A DNA stretch of 9,652 nucleotides from Treponema sp. GTDB taxonomy: Bacteria; Spirochaetota; Spirochaetia; Treponematales; Treponemataceae. The DNA lies in assembly GCA_003455655.1 (NCBI GenBank), contig DMQP01000235.1, positions 1-9,652 on the forward strand. Direction: 5' to 3'. Position numbers and translations under genes: made by a program. Below, piece after piece: positions 1 through 6,074 of this stretch (its first letter is position 1; every line of letters starts with the position of its first letter). Below the pieces are notes generated by a model. The model was not told where the DNA came from and made no database searches. It was given only the letters and a program-made list of their open reading frames with translations.

Positions 1-153
1 TTCTTTTTTGCCGTCCTTGGCACTTGCTTTGCTGATTGATTCCAGCATAGATGAAAAAGATTCAGTTTGAACGCCAGATGAAAGTTCCCCTTTAAATCCC
101 TGAGGGCTTGTTTTTACCTGTGTTGCTTCTAACTGAACATTAAGTGCCAGCAT
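1..153 (-). CDS. fliK: Probable flagellar hook-length control protein FliK, N-terminal 51 residues (partial)
   Basis: Only the first 51 codons lie in the window; the frame is open to the left edge. The protein starts MLALNVQLEATQ and continues with a polar, low-complexity stretch containing SFSSMLESISKAS (residues 32-44), which resembles the short amphipathic N-terminal element of FliK proteins. The start is ATG at 151-153, with GGAGG 8 nt upstream. It begins 41 nt after the flbB stop, so the two are almost certainly cotranscribed. In Borrelia, flbB is likewise followed by the hook-length gene and then flgD and flgE, and this neighbourhood is the main argument for the call. FliK is exported by the flagellar type III apparatus and switches export from hook to filament substrates. 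The catalytic-like C-terminal domain that would settle the identity is outside the window. The Shine-Dalgarno is buried in a hairpin (see 154-187). Confidence 0.6.
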   Translation of the reverse strand, partial: MLALNVQLEATQVKTSPQGFKGELSSGVQTESFSSMLESISKASAKDGKKE

Positions 154-187
154 GGGCAATACCTCCGTTGTACATCGGAGACTGCCC
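154..187 (-). promoter_or_regulatory. Hairpin sequestering the fliK ribosome binding site
   Basis: Read on the minus strand, GGGCA (187-183) pairs with TGCCC (158-154). Nested inside, GTCTCCG (182-176) pairs with CGGAGGT (167-161), using two G-U pairs, around an 8-nt loop (175-168); a 2-nt AT bulge separates the two stems. The Shine-Dalgarno GGAGG (166-162) is wholly within the inner stem and the ATG directly follows the outer stem. The flbB stop codon (195-197) is only 7 nt before the 5' arm, so a ribosome finishing flbB would be expected to open it. This fits translational coupling. Pairing is seen in the sequence; function is inferred. Confidence 0.6.
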
Positions 188-194
188 CACGCGA

Positions 195-830
195 CTAATC
201 GTCTATGGACTGGGGTTTATTTACTAGCTTTCGATTGATAACAGCCGCTCTTGTGGGCTCCATCAAAGACAGCCAGTATGCAACCAAAGATGATGTACCT
301 GCGGCCGCGGCATCTTCTTCTGCTCTGCGGAACACATCTACAATCATTTGGTCGTCCATTTCTGCAAGGATAGCAACTGCTTTTGCTGGCTGCATACCCT
401 CAAGGTTTTGGACAATCTGCTCGATGTTACTCCAATAACTTCGGTATTTTTCGACTTCGGCATTAAAGGTTTTTTCTCTTTCGTCAAGTTCTGCAGCCCG
501 ATCTTCTAATTCTTGGGCAATTTGAGCATTTGAACTTTCAGAAGAGCGTAAATCGGTTTCTAATTGATCTAGTTCTTGAGAGCGAATTTCTAGTGCTTCT
601 AGGCGTTTTGCATAACGGTCATCGTCTAAATCGGCCTCTCCCTCACCTTCAATCGATGTTACCGTTGTAGAGGTTTGAGGAGTAAGCCCTACCAGTTTAA
701 AAAAAGGCGCAAAGAGTTTTTTTGCAGGAATGACTCCTAAAAAGTCAAACCACAAAAGGCCAAACAGTACCAGTATGATTATAAGAATTATGAGTAAAAT
801 CGACTTTCCTAGGATTCTGCTTTTTGCCAC
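195..830 (-). CDS. flbB: Periplasmic flagellar collar protein FlbB
   Basis: A 211-aa inner-membrane-anchored protein. Residues about 10-32 form one strongly hydrophobic transmembrane segment, 60-72 are acidic, and 72-130 are a highly charged heptad-like region (coiled coil, RLEALEIRSQELDQLETDL). Residues about 143-203 form a small helical domain of the MgtE-N/FliG-like type, with GMQPAKAVAILAEMDD and LMEPTRAAVINRKL. This order of TM, coiled coil and MgtE-like domain, and the length, match FlbB, which in Borrelia is a base component of the spirochaete-specific collar around the periplasmic flagellar motor. The start is GTG at 828-830 with AGGTGG just upstream (835-840); no ATG fits better. It lies 56 nt downstream of hexokinase but has its own strong promoter (849-877). 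It is followed by fliK, the same order as in the Borrelia flgB operon, but here no fliJ or fliI precedes it. Confidence 0.88.
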   Translation of the reverse strand: MAKSRILGKSILLIILIIILVLFGLLWFDFLGVIPAKKLFAPFFKLVGLTPQTSTTVTSIEGEGEADLDDDRYAKRLEALEIRSQELDQLETDLRSSESSNAQIAQELEDRAAELDEREKTFNAEVEKYRSYWSNIEQIVQNLEGMQPAKAVAILAEMDDQMIVDVFRRAEEDAAAAGTSSLVAYWLSLMEPTRAAVINRKLVNKPQSIDD

Positions 831-834
831 TTTC

Positions 835-840
835 CCACCT
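835..840 (-). promoter_or_regulatory. Ribosome binding site for the GTG start of flbB
   Basis: AGGTGG on the minus strand sits 4 nt before the GTG at 828-830. The spacing is slightly short, but this is the only Shine-Dalgarno-like sequence near the start, and it supports GTG over any downstream codon because the transmembrane segment begins within about ten residues. Confidence 0.65.
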
Positions 841-842
841 TA

Positions 843-866
843 CCCGTCACTATAACACATGACGGG
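843..866. repeat. Perfect 7-bp inverted repeat overlapping the flbB promoter
   Basis: CCCGTCA (843-849) and TGACGGG (860-866) are perfect inverted repeats separated by 10 bp. The centre-to-centre distance of 17 bp, together with the overlap of the spacer and the end of the -10 box of the minus-strand promoter, is the layout of a repressor operator. Alternatively it could act as an RNA hairpin for plus-strand (antisense) transcripts, where a T5 run begins 4 nt after it. Read on the minus strand it is not followed by a T tract, so it is not a convincing terminator for hexokinase. Confidence 0.5.
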
Positions 867-877
867 CAATTTTTCAA
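849..877 (-). promoter_or_regulatory. Sigma-70-like promoter for flbB-fliK
   Basis: On the minus strand, TTGAAA (877-872) is followed by a 17-bp spacer and TATAGT (854-849), with an extended -10 TG at 857-856. Both boxes match the consensus at five of six positions at ideal spacing. The predicted transcription start near 842 leaves a leader of only about 12 nt, just containing the ribosome binding site. No sigma-28-type motif was seen, so the unit appears to use the housekeeping sigma factor. Confidence 0.7.
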
Positions 878-886
878 CCCTAACTT

Positions 887-2176
887 TTAGATAAGGCCTG
901 CTATTGCGGCACCCAGCGTAATGTCGTTATCTCTACTGATAATTTCATAATAGAGAGAACGGTCATGAATCAATAGCTGATCAAGGTAGCCTTCTACGCG
1001 TTCGTGAATTTTATGGGTTTTGTAGAATGTAGTACCATCACAGAGTATACACACAGGACGGCTTGAATTCTTACCCTTACCGCTTTTTATAACACAAGAA
1101 GCCAGTATAGCTGCGGCACAACGGGCTGCACGGTCAACAATTGCGTCTAAAAGCTGGAAAAGGCGGTCATAATCTTCGTCGTTTGCACATTCTGCGGCTT
1201 TTGCCCCCAGCACAGAACCAGTTGCAAAGGGAGCATGTAAGAAAGAATCTACTTCGATAAGAGTCAGTTTTTCAATTTTAAGCAGAGAATCGGCAAATTT
1301 CTTTGAAAAAAGACCTTCACTTGCTGCCATTTTAATAGCTTCGTAAGAAACAGGTCCTAAATAAGCGCCAGAACACTGTTTTTCCAATATAGATGTATTG
1401 GGTTTTGCTGATTTTTTGTCGTATTCAATGTCAAAGTCTGAACGAGCAATTTTGTCAAACTTTCCGTTTTCGCAAACAATAATTTGTTCTTTCAGTCCAG
1501 GATAAGCGGCATCTTCACTCTGAATATAAGCGCCATTCATACCTGTTCCCAAAATAAAACCAATGTAAGAAGAATAGCGTTCTCCATCAGCAGGAACAGC
1601 AGCTCCAGCCAGCAAAGCAGCAACGGTATCATTCAAAAGTGAAATGTGCATGGTATTTTTCCAACCGTGAGCTTTAAGGGCGGCTGCAAGTTCTTTACCG
1701 ATGTGACAACCTACAACTTCAGGAGCTTTGATTTCTTTTGAAAAGCCCAAAAGAATTCCGTCTCCATCTTCGGTAATAGTCATGGGGTAAGAAAAACAAA
1801 AACCAATGCGGTCAGACTTATCTTTAAGGTGTTCAAGATTTTCTGCAAACTTGTTAAAGAACTCTTTGCGAGACAGTTCTTTTTCAATTCCAGGCATACC
1901 TGTTTTTTCCATAAAATCAATTTGAGGTTTGCCTTGACTGTCAAAACTTACCAAACAAGAACGGAAGTTAGTTCCACCGGCATCAATAACAATTACACTC
2001 TTACCAGAAGCAGACTGTGCTGGTGGTGTACAGAAAGTACGAATCATGTCTTCTGCTGCAGGACGACCAGACAGACCTTCATTCATATCATACAGTAATG
2101 CGTCAATAACGGGATTGATTGGCATGTCAACAGGAAAATTATGCTTACCCAAGAAAGCGGCAACAGCTGTGTTCAT
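887..2176 (-). CDS. hxk: Hexokinase (eukaryotic-type family)
   Basis: A cytoplasmic 429-aa enzyme that phosphorylates glucose, and probably other hexoses, with ATP to hexose 6-phosphate, the first step of glycolysis. It carries the signatures of the eukaryotic-type hexokinase family rather than the bacterial ROK or Glk families: phosphate-1 loop DAGGTNFR (65-72), FSYPM (128-132), the sugar-binding stretch GILLGFSKEIKAPEVVG (140-156), the catalytic aspartate in LLNDTVAALLAG (Asp183), phosphate-2 LGTGMNGAYI (209-218) and adenosine-side DGTTFYK (380-386). All key residues expected of an active enzyme are present. The length is typical of a single-unit hexokinase, and hexokinases of this type are known in treponemes. 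The start is ATG with AAGGAG 7 nt upstream (2183-2188). It has its own promoter (2205-2232), is divergent from the helicase gene, and is followed by flbB, with which it shares no obvious function. Confidence 0.9.
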   Translation of the reverse strand: MNTAVAAFLGKHNFPVDMPINPVIDALLYDMNEGLSGRPAAEDMIRTFCTPPAQSASGKSVIVIDAGGTNFRSCLVSFDSQGKPQIDFMEKTGMPGIEKELSRKEFFNKFAENLEHLKDKSDRIGFCFSYPMTITEDGDGILLGFSKEIKAPEVVGCHIGKELAAALKAHGWKNTMHISLLNDTVAALLAGAAVPADGERYSSYIGFILGTGMNGAYIQSEDAAYPGLKEQIIVCENGKFDKIARSDFDIEYDKKSAKPNTSILEKQCSGAYLGPVSYEAIKMAASEGLFSKKFADSLLKIEKLTLIEVDSFLHAPFATGSVLGAKAAECANDEDYDRLFQLLDAIVDRAARCAAAILASCVIKSGKGKNSSRPVCILCDGTTFYKTHKIHERVEGYLDQLLIHDRSLYYEIISRDNDITLGAAIAGLI

Positions 2177-2204
2177 TCAAAAACTCCTTATTTCTAATGC
2201 ATCT

Positions 2205-2232
2205 ATTGTACCACAATTCAGTATTTTTTCAA
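2205..2232 (-). promoter_or_regulatory. Sigma-70-like promoter for the hexokinase gene
   Basis: On the minus strand, TTGAAA (2232-2227), a 16-bp spacer and TACAAT (2210-2205) precede the hexokinase start. The predicted transcription start near 2198 gives a leader of about 22 nt that includes the AAGGAG ribosome binding site. It is arranged back to back with the helicase promoter, with 17 bp between the two -35 boxes. Confidence 0.65.
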
Positions 2233-2249
2233 CTACGCAAGCGCTGAAT

Positions 2250-2278
2250 TTGCAAAAAAAAGGGCTCTATGCTACACT
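2250..2278 (+). promoter_or_regulatory. Sigma-70-like promoter for the helicase-lipoprotein operon
   Basis: TTGCAA (2250-2255), a 17-bp spacer and TACACT (2273-2278), with an extended -10 TG at 2270-2271, lie just upstream of the helicase start. The spacer begins inside a run of eight A residues (2254-2261). The predicted transcription start near 2285 coincides with the ribosome binding site, so the leader would be only about 10 nt. Confidence 0.55.
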
Positions 2279-2284
2279 AGGCTC

Positions 2285-2288
2285 GAGG
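2285..2288 (+). promoter_or_regulatory. Ribosome binding site fixing the helicase start
   Basis: GAGG lies 6 nt before the ATG at 2295-2297. The reading frame stays open upstream to 2046, but the codons there overlap the hexokinase gene and both promoters, and encode no helicase-like sequence. This site therefore supports 2295 as the real start. Confidence 0.65.
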
Positions 2289-2294
2289 TTATAC

Positions 2295-4322
2295 ATGTCC
2301 CTTGAAGAGTCACTTAAAGACCAATTGAATCCACAACAGTACCGTGCAGTTACTCAACTTGAAGGCCCTATTTTAATTATTGCAGGAGCTGGTAGCGGAA
2401 AAACACGAGTCATAACATATCGCATTGCAAACATGCTCGAAAAGGGAATTCCCCAAAGTGCAATTTTAGCGCTTACCTTTACCAACAAAGCTGCAAAAGA
2501 AATGGCAGACCGTATAAAAAGTCTCACAGAGCGCAAACTACAAAATTTAACCATAAGTACTTTCCACGCTTTTGGAGTGCGCATCTTACGGCAAGACATA
2601 GACAAACTGGGTTGGCGAAGTAACTTTTCAATCTACGACGAAACCGACCGTTTTCAACTTATAAAAGAAACAGGACGAGAACTAAAGTTTACTGCAGAAG
2701 CACTTGACCTTTACAAAATAGGTATTTTATTCAGTGATATAAAAACAGGAAGAAAAACATGGCAAGGTGCAAATGACATGTACCGTGAATTGTACGAAGG
2801 GTATCAAGAAGGTCTTAAACTGTACAATGCAGTAGATTTTGACGATCTTATTACCCTACCCATCAAACTCTTCCGCGAACATCCCGATGTGCTAGCTCGT
2901 TACAAAGACCGCTTCCGCTACATCATGGTAGATGAGTTTCAAGATACCAGTCATCAACAGTATGAAATGATGCACTTACTTGCACAAGATAATGTTGCAG
3001 TTGTTGGAGACGATGACCAAAGTATTTACAGTTGGCGTGGAGCAGATTACGAAAACATAGTTAACTTTGAAAAAGATTTTCCCTCTGTTACCGAAATACG
3101 CCTTGAACAAAACTATCGTTCTACGGGAACAATTTTAGCTGCAGCAAATGGTGTCATTAAGCACAACACCAATCGCAAAGAAAAAGAATTGTGGAGTGGA
3201 AACGGAAACGGTAAGCCCATAGAAATATACATGCCCGAAAACGAAGCCGCAGAAGCAGACTTTATTGCAGAAAGCATACAGGGAATCAGCATGGAAGAAA
3301 AACGAAGTTATGCAGACTTCGGTGTTCTTATGAGAGCAAACACTCAGAGCCGTGCAATAGAAGAAGCCTTTTTACAAGCAAACATTCCCTATGTTATGAG
3401 CGGAGGCACAAGCTTTTTTGAACGCAAAGAAATTAAAGATGTTATTTCTTACTTGCGTGTTATTGCAAACCACGATGATGATATAAACTTACTGCGCATT
3501 ATAAATACTCCACGGCGAGGCATTGGAAGAAGCACTATAGAAGTACTAAACACTGTTGCAAGCCAAATGACTCTTTCTTTGTGGCAAGCCATAGAACAAA
3601 TTCTTGCTTGTCCGCCAGAATCGTGCCCGGTAAGTGAAAAGACGCGTGCAGACTTAGAGTCCTTTACATCGCTCATTGAAGCAAACAAAACCATGCTTGG
3701 TGGAAAAGGACTAAGCAAAAAAGTTCACTCGCTTATTGAAGATATTAATTACTTTGACTTTTTGATTGGAGAAAATCCTAAAAGCGAAAAGGCTGCCCGC
3801 TTTAAATACATGAACATAGAAAGTCTTATTCGCAGTATGGAACAATGGGAAAACAATCCTGAAAACGAAGACACAAGTCTGTACGCTTACCTTAACCGCA
3901 TAACCCTTTTGTCACGAGACGATTTAGATGAAGAACAAGACAAGGGGAAAGTAAACCTTATGACTGTCCACGCTTCTAAGGGCTTGGAATTTCCTGTTGT
4001 CTTTATTGCAGGAGCAGAAGAAGGTCTTATGCCACATGCGCGTGCAGTTGAAGAAGGCGGAGACAAAGCTATCGAAGAAGAACGAAGACTCTTTTATGTT
4101 GCCGTAACCCGTGCACAAGATCGCTTACTTATTTCTTCTTGTAGAAAAAGAAGAAGAATGAAAGTTGATGTTGACTGCGAGCCGAGTCGCTTTTTAGACG
4201 AAATTCCTTCAAACCTAGTGCAGTATCATGAACCACCTTCAGCCGTAGAAGCAGAAGACGCTCACCAACTCTTGCAGAACATGCTTAAAAGTTTTGCAAA
4301 GCCACGCGTCCCTAAACTGTAA
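2295..4322 (+). CDS. rep: Superfamily 1A DNA helicase (Rep/UvrD/PcrA family)
   Basis: A 675-aa ATP-dependent 3'-5' DNA helicase of the Rep/UvrD/PcrA family, acting at stalled replication forks and in repair. The motifs occur in order: Q-motif LNPQQYRAV (11-19), Walker A AGAGSGKT (30-37), Ia TFTNKAAKEM (61-70), Ib TFHAFG (89-94), Walker B VDEFQDTS (212-219), III GDDDQSIYSWRG (238-249), IV EQNYRS (271-276), V TVHASKGLEF (557-566) and VI RRLFYVAVTRAQ (597-608). Every catalytic motif is intact. It ends about 65 residues after motif VI, close to Rep (about 670 aa), and no PcrA/UvrD-type C-terminal Tudor domain is apparent. Rep is therefore favoured over UvrD, although motifs alone cannot separate the subfamilies. 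The ATG at 2295 is chosen because the Q-motif then falls at residue 11 and GAGG lies 6 nt upstream. It is the first gene of a two-gene operon with the lipoprotein 14 nt downstream. Confidence 0.92.
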   Translation: MSLEESLKDQLNPQQYRAVTQLEGPILIIAGAGSGKTRVITYRIANMLEKGIPQSAILALTFTNKAAKEMADRIKSLTERKLQNLTISTFHAFGVRILRQDIDKLGWRSNFSIYDETDRFQLIKETGRELKFTAEALDLYKIGILFSDIKTGRKTWQGANDMYRELYEGYQEGLKLYNAVDFDDLITLPIKLFREHPDVLARYKDRFRYIMVDEFQDTSHQQYEMMHLLAQDNVAVVGDDDQSIYSWRGADYENIVNFEKDFPSVTEIRLEQNYRSTGTILAAANGVIKHNTNRKEKELWSGNGNGKPIEIYMPENEAAEADFIAESIQGISMEEKRSYADFGVLMRANTQSRAIEEAFLQANIPYVMSGGTSFFERKEIKDVISYLRVIANHDDDINLLRIINTPRRGIGRSTIEVLNTVASQMTLSLWQAIEQILACPPESCPVSEKTRADLESFTSLIEANKTMLGGKGLSKKVHSLIEDINYFDFLIGENPKSEKAARFKYMNIESLIRSMEQWENNPENEDTSLYAYLNRITLLSRDDLDEEQDKGKVNLMTVHASKGLEFPVVFIAGAEEGLMPHARAVEEGGDKAIEEERRLFYVAVTRAQDRLLISSCRKRRRMKVDVDCEPSRFLDEIPSNLVQYHEPPSAVEAEDAHQLLQNMLKSFAKPRVPKL

Positions 4323-4336
4323 AAGGAGAAAGCTAA

Positions 4337-4861
4337 ATGAAACGACTCCCCTTTATTATTTGTTCAGCATTGATTGTAACACTAAGCTCTTGCGCAAGTA
4401 CGGTAGCCGTAAAAAAAAGTGCAAGCACTTCCGGGCAAATACTTTACACGTACAAAGAACCAGGACTTAAACTTGAAGCAGAAAGGCTTTTTCTTACAGG
4501 TTGTACGGTAAGTTCTGACGAAAGTGCAAGTAAAGGACAGTATGTTTCTCTTAGCAAAGAATCAAATAAAATCGAAACTCGTATTCAACTAAAAGAAGGC
4601 AAATACGAACTGCTGGTAAAAATGAAAGCTCGTGATACAGACCATTCTTTTTTGACCGTCAGTATAGACGACAAAAGTTATTCTGTGTACCCCAGTAATC
4701 CACCCTTAGGCGTGTGGGAACTAACAACAAGAACTCCCCTTTACATACAAATTGGCGAGCCAAAGATTGTAAGTCTTTGCATTCAGGCAGACAGTAAAAA
4801 ACATTCTGCCAGCAAAAATTTGTGCATTGATTACATTCAAATAGTTCGTGTAGAAAAGTAA
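4337..4861 (+). CDS. Predicted lipoprotein with a CBM6/CBM35-like beta-sandwich domain
   Basis: A 174-aa exported lipoprotein. Residues 1-18 are a basic, hydrophobic signal peptide ending in a spirochaete-style lipobox, with Cys19 (TLSSC) the predicted lipidation site. After a short polar linker (20-40), residues about 44-172 have the running pattern of family 6/35 carbohydrate-binding modules: LEAER (46-50), SKGQYVSL (65-72), alternating strands, EGKYELLVKMKARD (87-100), a GVW turn (125-127), strands near 134-150, and IDYIQI (164-169) as the last strand. Similarity is by pattern only; the ligand is unknown and may not be a sugar. It carries three cysteines besides Cys19 (56, 148, 163). The start is ATG with AAGGAG 8 nt upstream (4323-4328). 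It follows the helicase gene by 14 nt and probably depends on its promoter. No partner enzyme such as a glycoside hydrolase is nearby. Confidence 0.7.
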   Translation: MKRLPFIICSALIVTLSSCASTVAVKKSASTSGQILYTYKEPGLKLEAERLFLTGCTVSSDESASKGQYVSLSKESNKIETRIQLKEGKYELLVKMKARDTDHSFLTVSIDDKSYSVYPSNPPLGVWELTTRTPLYIQIGEPKIVSLCIQADSKKHSASKNLCIDYIQIVRVEK

Positions 4862-4863
4862 AG

Positions 4864-6048
4864 CTATTTTCCCAACTGACTGTTTCTCTTAAACCAGTTC
4901 TGGGGAGGTCGTTCTACAATAGACCAGTCAAAGTCAAGAATTCCGTGGGGAGGAAAAAGTGGCGGAGGATTTGGCTTTTTACGAGCGTTTGCTTCGTTAA
5001 CAATTTGAGCTATTGTTCTTGTTCCATCAGTAAGAGTAAGATAAGCTTCACCCAAAGCACAAATGGTAGCACCTTTTTCTAACCAAGTAATTTCATTTCC
5101 TTCATCATCAGTTCCGTGACGCAAGACTGTTACTTGATTAAGAGTTATTTCTTCGGGTAAAGCATTGCTTTTAGTTATGTTTCGAATTTTTGAACCACGT
5201 CCATTCACACAGGTATAGACTTGCCCCTGAGCGCGCAAATGTTTGGGCACTTCAAAAGATTCATTTCCGTCAGAAAAAAGAGCCACTGCTCCTTCATCAA
5301 ATTCCATATCTGTTCGCCAGTAGCGTATGTAATAAACTGCATCATCAGTTACAAAATAAGACACCAGTTCTTTTTCGTTGTAGGGAGGACTTATTAAAAT
5401 TCCATTTGCTCTACCCCAGTCTCGCCAGTAACCGTTTAAAAGTTGGTCATTACTTGATTCAATGTTTACAGTAGCAAGACTTTTGACAATAAAGTTTAAG
5501 TAGAGTTTATTTCCAATTACTGCTACAGGAACATGATAAACCGTTTTGTCATGGGCATAGACAATCTGAATGTCCCAAGCACCAGAAATACTTTCGCTTG
5601 CATAAAGCACATCACCGTTGGCTAAAGTTGTTTCAACTCCTGTTTGCAAAGGGTACGCTTCGTAAGTAAGAGGCACATAGGAAACGGTCATTTCTACGGC
5701 AGGAGCATCAGTGGTGTCGTTTTGATCTCGAACTTCAATTTGTGTATAAAGGGAACTTTCTGCAGCCCGATCGTTGTACCACTGGTAGAACATTCGAAGA
5801 ACAACTTGAGGAATCGAAGCATCGTCTGAGTGTTGGGAAAGATAGCCTGTGTCAAAAACAACATAGCGATTATAGTTTTCCCAAATGCCTTCAAGTGCAA
5901 GGGGAACAACTTGCTCTTCTGTATTTGCATCAACGGCATCAGACGCATCTTGCGCCCACAGTTTTAATCCGTCTGCAAAAAAAAGAAGACAGAGCGTTAA
6001 AAACAAAAAGAGAACTACCAGTCTTTTGAAAGAATACGACACTTTCAC
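4864..6048 (-). CDS. Secreted protein of unknown function, last gene of the thiI operon
   Basis: A 394-aa protein I do not recognise. Residues 1-32 are a long hydrophobic signal peptide ending near LWAQ, without a lipobox, so it is probably periplasmic. The mature part is mainly beta-like, rich in aromatic residues and in acidic loops. Two similar elements, LEGIWENYNR (52-61) and LNGYWRDWGR (204-213), hint at an internal two-fold repeat. The C-terminal tail is proline-rich (PNPPPLFPPHGILDFDW, 359-375) and ends in basic residues. There is no recognisable enzymatic motif. The start is GTG at 6046-6048, with another in-frame GTG two codons on; neither has a clear Shine-Dalgarno. Translation may therefore depend on coupling to thiI, whose stop codon is 26 nt upstream. 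Its stop codon is 2 nt from that of the convergent lipoprotein gene. Confidence 0.75.
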   Translation of the reverse strand: MKVSYSFKRLVVLFLFLTLCLLFFADGLKLWAQDASDAVDANTEEQVVPLALEGIWENYNRYVVFDTGYLSQHSDDASIPQVVLRMFYQWYNDRAAESSLYTQIEVRDQNDTTDAPAVEMTVSYVPLTYEAYPLQTGVETTLANGDVLYASESISGAWDIQIVYAHDKTVYHVPVAVIGNKLYLNFIVKSLATVNIESSNDQLLNGYWRDWGRANGILISPPYNEKELVSYFVTDDAVYYIRYWRTDMEFDEGAVALFSDGNESFEVPKHLRAQGQVYTCVNGRGSKIRNITKSNALPEEITLNQVTVLRHGTDDEGNEITWLEKGATICALGEAYLTLTDGTRTIAQIVNEANARKKPNPPPLFPPHGILDFDWSIVERPPQNWFKRNSQLGK

Positions 6049-6074
6049 ATTTTCAAGTATCGGAATAAATGAAG

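Noticed and set aside
205..438. Plus-strand open frame of 77 codons opposite flbB
   Set aside because: It is the reverse of the well-supported flbB MgtE-like region and shows no protein-like pattern or ribosome binding site.
843..866. Intrinsic terminator for the hexokinase transcript
   Set aside because: On the minus strand the stem is followed by TAAGGTGGG rather than a T run, and the stem overlaps a strong promoter; it is better read as an operator-like site.
2046..2294. Possible 83-residue N-terminal extension of the helicase
   Set aside because: The open frame continues upstream, but it overlaps the hexokinase gene and both promoters, encodes nothing helicase-like, and the Q-motif sits correctly when the protein starts at 2295.
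4786..4810. GGCAGA/TCTGCC hairpin as a terminator for the lipoprotein transcript
   Set aside because: It lies inside the coding region about 50 nt before the stop, has only 6 bp with a 13-nt loop, and is not followed by a T run on either strand.
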